This document shows positions 1 to 6,649 of a DNA stretch of 6,649 nucleotides, one piece after another. Made by a program: the position numbers and the translations under genes. Below the pieces are notes generated by a model. That model worked only from the letters and a program-made list of their open reading frames with translations, ran no database searches and had not been told where the DNA came from. The stretch's first letter is position 1, and each line of letters starts with the position of its first letter. The DNA is taken from assembly GCA_903831545.1 (NCBI GenBank), contig CAIKYI010000782.1:1-6649 (forward strand), written 5' to 3'. The DNA is from an uncultured Methylobacter sp. (lineage in GTDB: Bacteria; Pseudomonadota; Gammaproteobacteria; Methylococcales; Methylomonadaceae).

Positions 1-860
1 TCTAAAAAGCGTTGCCGTGCATTTCTGGCATACGTAAAGGTTTCAAAAAGTTGCCGGGTATCATTGTGTTCCAGCAATCGTTGTATTTTATCTAATTCTT
101 CTTTTAACTGCTCAATTAAAGGAATGATTTGGTTTTTATTGGCGGCACAAATATCCTGCCACATCGTCGGGTCACTGGAAGCAATTCGCGTAAAATCTTT
201 AAAGCCACCGGCGGCATATTTAAAAATCTCACTCTGCTCATCTTTATGCCCAAGCATATCGACCAAAGCAAAAGCCAGAATATGCGGTAAATGACTGGTT
301 GCAGCAAGTACGGCATCATGATGATTAACCTCCATCAAAGATACTAAAGCCCCCAGACCTTCCCAGAAACATTGGATTTTTTGCACCGCTTCAGGCCAGG
401 TATGACCAAGCGGCGTGATAATCAGTCGCTTTTTAAGAAATAGCTTATCTACCGAGGCTTCCACGCCACTTTGCTCAGCCCCGGCAATGGGATGGGCGGG
501 CACTAAATTTGCTGGCACAATTCCAAACACCCGCTCTGCCGCCAACAGAACACTGCCTTTGGTGCTGCCAACATCCGTATAAATAGTGCCATCTGACCAT
601 AACGGTTTTAGCAGTGAAAAAATACTCTCGATAGTGGCAACCGGTGTTGCAATGATCACACAGTCGGCATCTTGAACCGCCAGTGCCAGATCCAGAGTAT
701 ATTCGTCAATAACACCCAAGCGCTTTGCTGTCTGGAGATTTTTTTCGTCTGAAATTCGGCCATAACCAACAATGCTATGACACAATCCTTGTTGCCTTGC
801 GGTTCTGGCTATCGATCCACCAATCAAACCAACACCGATAATGCAAAGTCGGTTAAACAT
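1..860 (-). CDS. tyrA: Prephenate (cyclohexadienyl) dehydrogenase, 3' end cut by the window edge
   Basis: It oxidatively decarboxylates prephenate (some homologues also take arogenate) to 4-hydroxyphenylpyruvate, the tyrosine precursor, in the cytoplasm. I translated 286 codons from the ATG at 860-858 and the frame is open to the edge. The N-terminal Rossmann domain begins at once with CIIGVGLIGGS, dinucleotide motif GxGxxGG at residues 9-15. DVGSTKG lies at 96-102, HPIAGAEQSG at 123-132, the conserved histidine segment SHLPH at 189-193, GGFKDFTRIA at 218-227 and DPTMW at 230-234, all typical of the TyrA family. No chorismate mutase domain precedes it. Stand-alone enzymes are about 290-300 residues, so little is missing unless it is fused to aroA, as in some pseudomonads; that cannot be judged here. 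The ATG fits family N-termini but has no clear Shine-Dalgarno. The frame is open upstream with TTG codons, so a longer start is possible. Confidence 0.93.
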   Translation of the reverse strand, partial: MFNRLCIIGVGLIGGSIARTARQQGLCHSIVGYGRISDEKNLQTAKRLGVIDEYTLDLALAVQDADCVIIATPVATIESIFSLLKPLWSDGTIYTDVGSTKGSVLLAAERVFGIVPANLVPAHPIAGAEQSGVEASVDKLFLKKRLIITPLGHTWPEAVQKIQCFWEGLGALVSLMEVNHHDAVLAATSHLPHILAFALVDMLGHKDEQSEIFKYAAGGFKDFTRIASSDPTMWQDICAANKNQIIPLIEQLKEELDKIQRLLEHNDTRQLFETFTYARNARQRFL

Positions 861-910
861 TAATTCGTGTAACCGCAAATTGTTACCCAAAACCAAGGAA
901 AATAAATCAT
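860..910 (-). CDS. Possible 16-residue aromatic-rich leader peptide upstream of tyrA
   Basis: The gap between hisC and tyrA is fully open in one frame: ATG at 910-908, TAA at 862-860, encoding MIYFPWFWVTICGYTN. Six of 16 residues are aromatic (two Tyr, two Phe, two Trp). The ATG lies 2 bases after the hisC stop (TGAGCATG), and an AGG in the last hisC codons sits about 10 bases upstream as a weak ribosome site. The stop shares one base with the tyrA start (TAATG), a usual arrangement for translational coupling. An aromatic-rich peptide just before a tyrosine gene recalls leader peptides such as PheL, but no terminator hairpin fits in the gap, so a classical attenuator is not shown. It could be a chance frame in T-rich DNA. 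Confidence 0.3.
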   Translation of the reverse strand: MIYFPWFWVTICGYTN

Positions 911-912
911 GC

Positions 913-2025
913 TCAGGGCGCCTGAATAACGTCAGTTAATGCCTGTAAGAAAAGCTCATTTTCAGTCATCGTGCCAATGGTAATACGTAAATGATTAGGT
1001 AAATCATAAACCCCTACCGGTCTGACAATAACCCCTTTGCGTAACAAAGCGTCATAAACCGGAAGTGCAGGTTTTTTTAAATCAACCAAGACAAAGTTAC
1101 CGGCTGACGGAAGCCATTCCAGGCCCAGTTTTTTGAAGCCTTCTGTTATAAATTGCATGCCCTGCGCATTGACTGCAATCGTATCTTGTATATGCTCGCT
1201 ATCAGTTAAAGCAGCTGTGGCTGCGGCTAGCGCCAACATATTATTATTAAACGGCTGACGTACCCGATTCAAAATATCTGCCAGTTGCGGACTCGATAAA
1301 CCGTAACCTACACGCAAGCCGGCCAAACCATAGGCCTTTGAAAAAGTACGGGTAATTAACAGATTGGGGTATTTTTTCAACCAGGATATTGAATTTTCGG
1401 TGTTTTGATCAGCCACATATTCACAATAAGCTTCGTCAAGAACACACACACAAGTAGTTGGTAGCGCCTTAATAAATTCCTCCAACGAAGAATGGCTCAG
1501 CAAAGTACCGGTAGGATTATTCGGGTTAGCGATAAAAACCAGACGGGTTTTAGCTGTCACTCTTTGCAGCATCGCGTCCAGATCGTGACCATAGTTTAAA
1601 GCCGGCGCGACGACTGCCGTTGCACCTACAGCCAGAGTTACCAGGGGATAAACCGCAAAAGCATGCTGCGAAAAGACCACCTCATGTTCTGGCGTCAAAA
1701 ACGCCCGGGCAACCAATTCCAAAATTTCATTGGAACCATTACCTAAAGTAATCTGATTAATATCGACAGCGTATTTTTTTGCCAAAGCGGATTTTAAATC
1801 AAATCCGTTACCATCAGGATACAAGGCTAAATCGGGTAAAATTTCCTGTATAGCAGCAAGCGCTTTTTTTCCTGGACCCAAGGGATTTTCATTAGACGCA
1901 AGTTTTATGATATTAGAAAGCCCCAATTCTCGCTCAAGCTCTTCAATCGGCTTTCCGGGAACATAAGGCACAAGCTTTTGCACACCTGACACGGCAAGAT
2001 TGTATATATTATCGCTGTTATTCAT
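913..2025 (-). CDS. hisC: Histidinol-phosphate aminotransferase, HisC2 type
   Basis: This is a PLP-dependent class I/II (fold type I) aminotransferase of 370 residues, the usual HisC length. It transfers an amino group between glutamate and imidazole-acetol phosphate in histidine synthesis; many HisC enzymes also accept phenylpyruvate and 4-hydroxyphenylpyruvate. Visible motifs are GVQKLVPYVPGKP near the start (14-26), SNENPLGP (44-51), LGNGSNE (94-100), NPNNPTG (167-173), DEAYCEY (197-203), the PLP-lysine segment TRTFSKAYGLAGLRVGYG with Lys230, and LRITIG with the substrate-carboxylate arginine Arg347. Only cytoplasmic features are seen. The ATG at 2025 gives an N-terminus of normal family length, but there is no Shine-Dalgarno; the bases before it are A/T-rich and contain TATAAT. 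It lies 68 bases after pheA and 52 before tyrA, which suggests that it serves as the aromatic aminotransferase of this cluster. Confidence 0.95.
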   Translation of the reverse strand: MNNSDNIYNLAVSGVQKLVPYVPGKPIEELERELGLSNIIKLASNENPLGPGKKALAAIQEILPDLALYPDGNGFDLKSALAKKYAVDINQITLGNGSNEILELVARAFLTPEHEVVFSQHAFAVYPLVTLAVGATAVVAPALNYGHDLDAMLQRVTAKTRLVFIANPNNPTGTLLSHSSLEEFIKALPTTCVCVLDEAYCEYVADQNTENSISWLKKYPNLLITRTFSKAYGLAGLRVGYGLSSPQLADILNRVRQPFNNNMLALAAATAALTDSEHIQDTIAVNAQGMQFITEGFKKLGLEWLPSAGNFVLVDLKKPALPVYDALLRKGVIVRPVGVYDLPNHLRITIGTMTENELFLQALTDVIQAP

Positions 2026-2027
2026 TG

Positions 2028-2056
2028 ATTATATTGAGACAAAAGTAGGATGAAAA
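2028..2056 (-). promoter_or_regulatory. Weak candidate sigma70 promoter at the hisC start
   Basis: On the minus strand a perfect TATAAT (2033-2028) stands 17 bases downstream of TTTTCA (2056-2051), which matches four of six bases of TTGACA. The -10 ends only 2 bases before the hisC ATG, so the predicted transcription start would fall inside the first codons. It could not make a normal hisC message, though it could feed tyrA. A chance match in A/T-rich DNA is quite possible. Confidence 0.15.
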
Positions 2057-2072
2057 ACCGTTTAATTCGGTT
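2053..2072 (-). terminator. Weak terminator-like hairpin between pheA and hisC
   Basis: Read on the minus strand, AACCG (2072-2068) and CGGTT (2060-2056) can form a 5-bp stem around a 7-base A/T-rich loop, and the run of T continues to 2053. The stem is short and G/C-poor, so strong termination is unlikely. It might pause polymerase or lower read-through into hisC. It starts within the stop codon of the 8-codon frame that overlaps the pheA end. Confidence 0.2.
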
Positions 2073-2093
2073 ATATGTATTTTGTTTTTCTAC

Positions 2094-3179
2094 TCATAGA
2101 ACCGCTTTAGGATAGGAACCCAAAAGCTTAAGCATGTTAACGTTTTCTTTCAGGATAGCCAAAGCCTGGGCAACATCCTGATCTTCAGCGTGACCTTCAA
2201 TATCGATAAAAAAAACATAATCCCACAAACCCTGACGTGAGGGTCTGGATTCGATATGTACCATACCGATATTAAAGCGGGCAAAAGGCTCAAGTATTCT
2301 ATGCAAAGCTCCAGGCTGATTGCCTGTAGAAACCACCAGCGAGGTTTTATCATTACCCGTTGAAGCCGATATTTGCTGCCCGACAATAATAAAACGGGTA
2401 GTGTTGTCGGAAGCGTCTTCGATATTTTTTTCGATGACATTCAATTGATAAATTTCAGCGGCAACAATACCCGCTATGGCAACCGCCTGGGTATTGGCAG
2501 ATGCCAATCTTGCAGCCTCAGTATTACTGTTTACGGCAGTTCGTCTGGCAGTTGGTAAATGCCTGTCCAACCATTCCCTGCATTGCGCCAAAGATTGCTG
2601 ATGAGAAAACACTTCTGTCACACCGTTCAGACTATTTCCCAAACCCATCAGATTTTGGTGCACCCTGATTTCAACTTCGCCGCATATGTTTAAGGGTGAT
2701 GTCAAAAACCGATCCAAGGTATGGCTAATGATACCTTCGGTAGAGTTTTCAACAGGCACAACCCCAAACTGGCAACTGCCATTCTCAACCGCACTGAAAA
2801 TTTCGTTGATGGTGGTCGATGGTACTGTTTTAACTGAAGAACCGAAATGTTTAACCGCCGCTTGCTGGGTAAAAGTACCCTCAGGACCTAAATAAGCCAC
2901 ATCGAGAGGCTTTTCCAGGGCTAAACATGCCGACATCAATTCTCTGAAAAAATGTGCTGCCGTATCACTGGATAAAGGCCCGTTATTCAACTCCTTTATC
3001 CTGCGCAAGACTAAAGACTCCCGATCCGGACGATAAAAAGTTCCTTGTTCACCCTGGGCAATCTTGGTTTTGGCAACCTCCATTGCACAGGAAGCGCGCT
3101 GATTTATCAATAGCAAAATTTGCTTATCGATAGTATCAATTTTGTCTCTTAATTCGGAAAGGGGTATGACGGAAGACAT
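2094..3179 (-). CDS. pheA: Bifunctional chorismate mutase / prephenate dehydratase (P-protein)
   Basis: This 361-residue protein makes phenylpyruvate from chorismate by way of prephenate, the committed route to phenylalanine. An AroQ-type chorismate mutase domain (about 1-92) keeps basic active-site candidates Arg11, Arg28, Lys39 and Arg53. The prephenate dehydratase domain (about 94-270) has VAYLGPEGTFTQQAA, GVVPVENSTEGI (139-150) and the catalytic TRF motif at 261-263. A C-terminal ACT domain (about 279-355) carries GALH (290-293) and ESRP (310-313), matching the phenylalanine-binding GALV and ESRP motifs, so feedback inhibition by Phe is expected. Length and order match the family in Pseudomonas-type cluster neighbours. 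The start is supported by AGG (3189-3187), 7 bases before the ATG. It follows serC by 32 bases, and its stop overlaps a tiny downstream ATG (ATGA). Confidence 0.96.
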   Translation of the reverse strand: MSSVIPLSELRDKIDTIDKQILLLINQRASCAMEVAKTKIAQGEQGTFYRPDRESLVLRRIKELNNGPLSSDTAAHFFRELMSACLALEKPLDVAYLGPEGTFTQQAAVKHFGSSVKTVPSTTINEIFSAVENGSCQFGVVPVENSTEGIISHTLDRFLTSPLNICGEVEIRVHQNLMGLGNSLNGVTEVFSHQQSLAQCREWLDRHLPTARRTAVNSNTEAARLASANTQAVAIAGIVAAEIYQLNVIEKNIEDASDNTTRFIIVGQQISASTGNDKTSLVVSTGNQPGALHRILEPFARFNIGMVHIESRPSRQGLWDYVFFIDIEGHAEDQDVAQALAILKENVNMLKLLGSYPKAVL

Positions 3180-3211
3180 TGCTGAACCTGACTAATTATT
3201 TCGTTTATCGA

Positions 3212-4291
3212 TTAATGGGTACGCTCAAACTCAGCCATAAATTCAACCAAGGCCAACACTCCGGCTTCCGGCATCGCATTATAGATACTGGCACGCATAC
3301 CGCCGACTGAGCGATGTCCTTTTAATTCAAACAAGCCATTGGCTTCAGCCGCTGCTATAAATTGTTTATCAAGACTTTCATCTGCCAGAATAAACGGCAC
3401 ATTCATCCGTGAGCGTGACACTATTTCGACAGGATTTGAATATAGCGATGACTGATCAATGGCCTGATACAAAAGAGCCGCCTTAGAGATATTAGCTTGT
3501 TCGATAGCCGCAATACCTCCCTGCCCTTTTAACCATTTAAGCACCAATCCAACCAGATACCAGCTATAGGTTGCAGGTGTATTCAACATGGATTGATTAT
3601 TTGCCTGCTCGGCATAATTAAAAACTGGAGGCACTGTTTTAGGCGCATGCCCGATTAAATCATCTCTGACTATCACGACAGTAACGCCAGCCGGCCCCAT
3701 ATTCTTTTGTGTTCCGGCATAAATCAAGCCAAACTGATTGACGTCAAATGACCGCGACAAAATATTGGATGACATATCAGAAACCAGCGGTAAACCCTGG
3801 CTATCGGGACAAGATTGAAACTCCACGCCGTGAATGGTTTCATTCGAGGTATAGTGCAGATAAGCTGCCTGATGATCAATAGTCCAGCTTGATGCTTCAG
3901 GAATCGTGGTAAATTTTGTTGCTTCCGAACTGGCACTGACAACCACATCGCAATACGTTTGCGCATCCTTAATGGCTTTATCCGACCAGGCTCCTGTGTT
4001 CAGATAACAAGCTTTGGTTTTGCCATTTAGAATATTTTGCGGTATCAAAGAAAACTGGGCCGAGGCCCCACCTTGCAAAAACAATACTTTATAGTTTTCA
4101 GGAATGACTAACAGACTACGTAAATCAGCTTCAAGTTCTTCGGCAATGATAGAAAAATGCTTGCCGCGATGACTCATTTCCATGACCGACATGCCACTAT
4201 CACGCCATTCCAGCAGTTCCTGTTGCGCTTGCAGCAATACCGCTTCGGGAGCTGCAGAAGGACCTGCGCTAAAATTGTAGACTCTGGACAT
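3212..4291 (-). CDS. serC: Phosphoserine aminotransferase
   Basis: SerC is a PLP enzyme (fold type I, class V) that converts 3-phosphohydroxypyruvate and glutamate to phosphoserine in serine synthesis; it also acts in pyridoxal phosphate synthesis in organisms using the PdxA/PdxJ route. From the chosen start it has 359 residues, close to the usual 360. It opens MSRVYNFSAGPSAAPE, the standard SerC N-terminus. Other motifs are MSHRGKHF, LQGGASAQF, SNETIHGVEF, LVSDMSSN with the PLP-ring aspartate, YAGTQKNMGPAG with the PLP lysine (Lys196 from this start) and GHRSVGGMRASIYNAMP near the end. An ATG two codons upstream (4297-4295) gives a 361-residue form. I prefer 4291 because AAGAG (4303-4299) lies 7 bases before it but only 1 base before the upstream ATG. 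The order gyrA-serC-pheA is conserved in non-enteric Gammaproteobacteria. Confidence 0.96.
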   Translation of the reverse strand: MSRVYNFSAGPSAAPEAVLLQAQQELLEWRDSGMSVMEMSHRGKHFSIIAEELEADLRSLLVIPENYKVLFLQGGASAQFSLIPQNILNGKTKACYLNTGAWSDKAIKDAQTYCDVVVSASSEATKFTTIPEASSWTIDHQAAYLHYTSNETIHGVEFQSCPDSQGLPLVSDMSSNILSRSFDVNQFGLIYAGTQKNMGPAGVTVVIVRDDLIGHAPKTVPPVFNYAEQANNQSMLNTPATYSWYLVGLVLKWLKGQGGIAAIEQANISKAALLYQAIDQSSLYSNPVEIVSRSRMNVPFILADESLDKQFIAAAEANGLFELKGHRSVGGMRASIYNAMPEAGVLALVEFMAEFERTH

Positions 4292-4298
4292 TATCATT

Positions 4299-4303
4299 CT
4301 CTT
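4299..4303 (-). promoter_or_regulatory. Ribosome binding site that decides the serC start
   Basis: AAGAG on the minus strand is 7 bases from the ATG at 4291-4289 and 1 base from the in-frame ATG at 4297-4295. Only the first spacing suits initiation, so it supports the shorter serC. Confidence 0.6.
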
Positions 4304-4314
4304 GAGTAAAAGTT

Positions 4315-4386
4315 TTAATATTTGCTAAGCAGTGCCGAATAACAGCCAGTTTGTTCGATTCCGTGCTCTTGAATAAAATGACTCAT
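4315..4386 (-). CDS. Possible 23-residue small protein or leader between gyrA and serC
   Basis: I do not recognise this peptide. The frame starts MSHFIQEHG, has EQTGCY in the middle and ends ALLSKY before TAA. Its support is a good ribosome site: GGAG (4397-4394) is 7 bases from the ATG (4386-4384), better than the sites of hisC or tyrA. The frame fills most of the gyrA-serC gap and stops 23 bases before the preferred serC start. No signal peptide, membrane segment or known motif is visible. It has three Ser residues in three different codons (AGT, TCG, AGC), which is only suggestive of a serine leader because they are not clustered and no terminator follows. It does not fit PqqA or methanobactin precursors. 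It may be a real minicistron, a coupling leader, or chance. Confidence 0.3.
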   Translation of the reverse strand: MSHFIQEHGIEQTGCYSALLSKY

Positions 4387-4393
4387 TTCAAAA

Positions 4394-4417
4394 CTCCACA
4401 AACAAGAGTAAGCGGAG
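4394..4417 (-). promoter_or_regulatory. Hairpin that could mask the ribosome site of the 23-codon frame
   Basis: Just after the gyrA stop, CTCCGC (4417-4412) can pair with GTGGAG (4399-4394) around a 12-base loop, giving six pairs with one G-U. The right arm contains the GGAG ribosome site of the following small frame. Four T follow, so it could also be a very weak terminator after gyrA. The fold was found by eye only. Confidence 0.25.
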
Positions 4418-4427
4418 CATGAAAAAA

Positions 4428-6649
4428 CTATTCTTCGCCTGGCTCTACATTGTCAGCTGAATCTTCATGATCTGAAGCTAAATCGCCGTCTAATACTGCC
4501 TCAACATCGACATCAATATCTTCATCTTCTTCACCGATCAGGCCTTCAATACGATCAACACCAATTACTTTCTCTTTCTTATCAAGTCTGATGATGGTTA
4601 CGCCCTGGGTATTTCTACCCACCACAGAAATGCCATCGACTGGTGTGCGAACCAGAGTTCCGCCATCGGTAATCAACATGATTTCATCATGATCATTAAC
4701 CAACACCGCACCAATAACCGCACCGTTACGAGCCGATGTCTGTATCGCTATCAAACCCTGACCGCCACGTTTATGACAGGTAAACTCTTCAAGCTTGGTA
4801 CGCTTGCCGTAACCATTTTCAGTGATATTAAGAACTGTGCCTTCGGATGCAATTATCAGGGAAATGATTTTTTGCCCTTCCTGTAAACGCATACCGCGAA
4901 CACCGGATGCAGTTCTGCCCATGGAACGGACATCTGCTTCATTAAAGCAGACTGCCTTACCGGTACTGCCAAATAACAACACGTTTTGCTGACCATCGGT
5001 TACCGCAACGCCAACCAGCGTATCGCCCTCTCTTAGATCAATCGCGATTTTACCGTTGGTTCGTTGACGCTCAAATTCTTTTAACGGCGTCTTTTTAACC
5101 GTACCCGCTGAGGTCGCCATAAAAATAAACTTGGTATCGGTAAATTCGCGGATCGGCAACATCGCATTGATTTTTTCGCCCTGCTCCAACGGCAGCAAAT
5201 TAACAAAAGGTTTACCTCGGGCCGCCCGACTGGCAACCGGTAATTGATAAACTTTAAGCCAATAAACCTTACCCAGGGAGGAGAAGCATAAAATAATATC
5301 GTGAGTATTGGCAACGATCAGCTTGTCTACATAATCAAGTTCCTTGGTAGCCGTAGCTGATTTACCACGACCGCCGCGACGCTGCGCTTTGTAATCAGTC
5401 AATGGCTGAGACTTGACATAACCTTCATGCGACATGGTCACCACCATATCTTCTTCGGTGATCAGGTCTTCATCGGATAAATCCGAATGATTTTGTAGAA
5501 TTTCCGTACGCCGTTCGTCCGAATACTGCTCCTTGATAGCCACCAACTCTTCCCTGATAATTTCCATCAGCCGGATATCGCTTCCCAGAATAAACAGATA
5601 CTCATCAATTTGTTCCAGAAGCTGCTTGTATTCATTAACTATCTTGTCCTGCTCCAAGCCGGTCAGACGATGCAGTCGTAACTCAAGGATAGCCTGAGCC
5701 TGGGTTTCGGATAAACGATAAATGCCGGCATGAATGCCAAATTCAAGCGCCAGATCATCCGGCCTGGATCGATCCGCGTCGGCACGATCCAACAGCGCTG
5801 CAACCAGGCCTGCATCCCAGTCCTTTTCCAACAATCCCACTTTAGCTTCGGCAGGTGTGGCAGCCGCTTTAATCAACGCAATCATTTCGTCGATATTGGC
5901 TAGAGCAACGGCAAGCCCTTCTAAGATATGCGCTCTTTCCCTGGCTTTGCGAAGATTATAAATGGTTCGGCGGGTAACAATTTCACGTCTGTGATTAATA
6001 AAGGCGCTTATTATCTCTCGGAGATTCATGCAATGCGGACGCCCGTCAAGCAAGGCAACCATATTGATGCCGAACACCGTCTGAAATTGCGTTTGCTTGT
6101 ACAGATTATTTAGCACCACCTCGGGCATTTCACCACGACGCAGTTCAATGACCATGCGCATGCCGTCTTTATCCGACTCATCACGTAAACCGGAGATGCC
6201 TTCAAGCTTGCCTTCTTTAACCAGTTCGGCAATTTTCTCAAGCAACCGTGCTTTGTTGACTTGATAAGGCAGTTCAGTGGTAATAATCGCTTGACGAATA
6301 CTATCACCAATATCTTCAAAATGACAGCGGGCACGCAAATAAATCTTGCCCCGACCCGTGGTATAAGCGTTATAAATACCGGAGGCGCCATTGATTATGG
6401 CGGCTGTTGGAAAATCAGGCCCCGGAATATGGGCCATCAGATCATGCACAGTGAGGTCTGGCTGATCAATCATGGCCAGACAGGCGCTAATCACTTCAGT
6501 CAAATTATGCGGTGGAATATTGGTGGCCATGCCCACCGCAATACCCGAGGAACCGTTTATAAGTAAGGTCGGCACACGTGTCGGCAATACTTTGGGTTCA
6601 GACTCGGACTCATCATAGTTAGGTGCAAAATCGACAGTTTCCTTGTCCA
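4428..6649 (-). CDS. gyrA: DNA gyrase subunit A, N-terminal part outside the window
   Basis: GyrA cleaves and rejoins DNA in the A2B2 gyrase that adds negative supercoils. The frame is open to the right edge with 739 complete codons. The first visible residues, [15 protein letters not shown], align with E. coli GyrA at about residue 152, so about 150 codons, including the catalytic tyrosine and the quinolone-resistance region, are not seen. Residues 31-49 carry the family signature [19 protein letters not shown]. The rest of the tower and coiled-coil arm follows to about 360. The C-terminal beta-pinwheel begins with the GyrA box QRRGGRG (422-428 of the visible part; bases 5384-5364), which wraps DNA and separates GyrA from ParC. 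The tail is strongly acidic: 17 Asp/Glu in the last 35 residues, a feature that tunes wrapping in E. coli. The TTG at 6587 is an internal leucine codon, not the start. Confidence 0.97.
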   Translation of the reverse strand, partial: DKETVDFAPNYDESESEPKVLPTRVPTLLINGSSGIAVGMATNIPPHNLTEVISACLAMIDQPDLTVHDLMAHIPGPDFPTAAIINGASGIYNAYTTGRGKIYLRARCHFEDIGDSIRQAIITTELPYQVNKARLLEKIAELVKEGKLEGISGLRDESDKDGMRMVIELRRGEMPEVVLNNLYKQTQFQTVFGINMVALLDGRPHCMNLREIISAFINHRREIVTRRTIYNLRKARERAHILEGLAVALANIDEMIALIKAAATPAEAKVGLLEKDWDAGLVAALLDRADADRSRPDDLALEFGIHAGIYRLSETQAQAILELRLHRLTGLEQDKIVNEYKQLLEQIDEYLFILGSDIRLMEIIREELVAIKEQYSDERRTEILQNHSDLSDEDLITEEDMVVTMSHEGYVKSQPLTDYKAQRRGGRGKSATATKELDYVDKLIVANTHDIILCFSSLGKVYWLKVYQLPVASRAARGKPFVNLLPLEQGEKINAMLPIREFTDTKFIFMATSAGTVKKTPLKEFERQRTNGKIAIDLREGDTLVGVAVTDGQQNVLLFGSTGKAVCFNEADVRSMGRTASGVRGMRLQEGQKIISLIIASEGTVLNITENGYGKRTKLEEFTCHKRGGQGLIAIQTSARNGAVIGAVLVNDHDEIMLITDGGTLVRTPVDGISVVGRNTQGVTIIRLDKKEKVIGVDRIEGLIGEEDEDIDVDVEAVLDGDLASDHEDSADNVEPGEE

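Noticed and set aside
64..319. Overlapping 76- and 67-codon frames on the two strands at the left end
   Set aside because: Both fall inside the tyrA coding region, which is clear in its own frame; they are out-of-frame shadows.
4295..4297. Upstream ATG of serC
   Set aside because: The AAGAG ribosome site is only 1 base away from it but 7 bases from the ATG at 4291-4289, which also gives the standard SerC N-terminus.
4291..4386. Classical serine attenuator before serC
   Set aside because: The serine codons are scattered and no terminator and antiterminator pair can be drawn between the small frame and serC.
4419..4460. Plus-strand ATG after GGAG opening [13 protein letters not shown], resembling a signal peptide start
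   Set aside because: It stops after 13 codons, overlaps the gyrA 3' end in antisense, and the GGAG is only 1 base from the ATG.
6261..6566. 101-codon plus-strand frame opposite gyrA
   Set aside because: It lies wholly antisense to a well-conserved gyrA region and its peptide has no recognisable domain; it is a shadow of the gyrA codons.
6585..6587. TTG as a gyrA start
   Set aside because: The frame stays open to the window edge with upstream residues ([12 protein letters not shown]) that match GyrA, so this is an internal leucine codon.

Overview
The window is a housekeeping block from a gammaproteobacterium. All real genes lie on the minus strand, so transcription runs from high to low coordinates: gyrA (5' end outside the window), serC, pheA, hisC, tyrA (3' end outside the window). 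This order matches the gyrA-serC-pheA-hisC-tyrA cluster of Pseudomonas and other non-enteric Gammaproteobacteria. The moderate, fairly A/T-rich composition does not look like Pseudomonas. A methanotroph of the Methylococcales is my best guess, but nothing in the window proves a genus.

Layout: gyrA covers 4428-6649 and lacks about its first 150 codons. A 130-base gap (4298-4427) holds a 23-codon reading frame with a good Shine-Dalgarno and a small hairpin over that site. serC (3212-4291) uses the second of two in-frame ATGs. pheA (2094-3179) follows after 32 bases, hisC (913-2025) after 68, and tyrA (1-860) after 52. tyrA runs off the left edge very near its expected end. No tRNA, rRNA, insertion sequence, CRISPR array or strong intrinsic terminator was seen, and no gene-free stretch exceeds 130 bases.

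Function: SerC makes phosphoserine for serine. PheA turns chorismate into phenylpyruvate and TyrA turns prephenate into 4-hydroxyphenylpyruvate. HisC sits between them and is a plausible aminotransferase for both keto acids as well as for histidinol phosphate, so three adjacent genes could complete Phe and Tyr synthesis. GyrA is the DNA-cleaving and wrapping subunit of gyrase and is linked by position only.

The most interesting signal is in the gaps. Three of the four hold short reading frames that link a stop codon to the next gene. The hisC-tyrA gap encodes a 16-residue peptide with six aromatic residues (MIYFPWFWVTICGYTN). It starts 2 bases after the hisC stop and ends in a TAATG overlap with the tyrA start, so it is a candidate aromatic leader peptide or coupling cistron. 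The 23-codon frame before serC is a second candidate. Both are unproven. The long genes themselves are ordinary family members.
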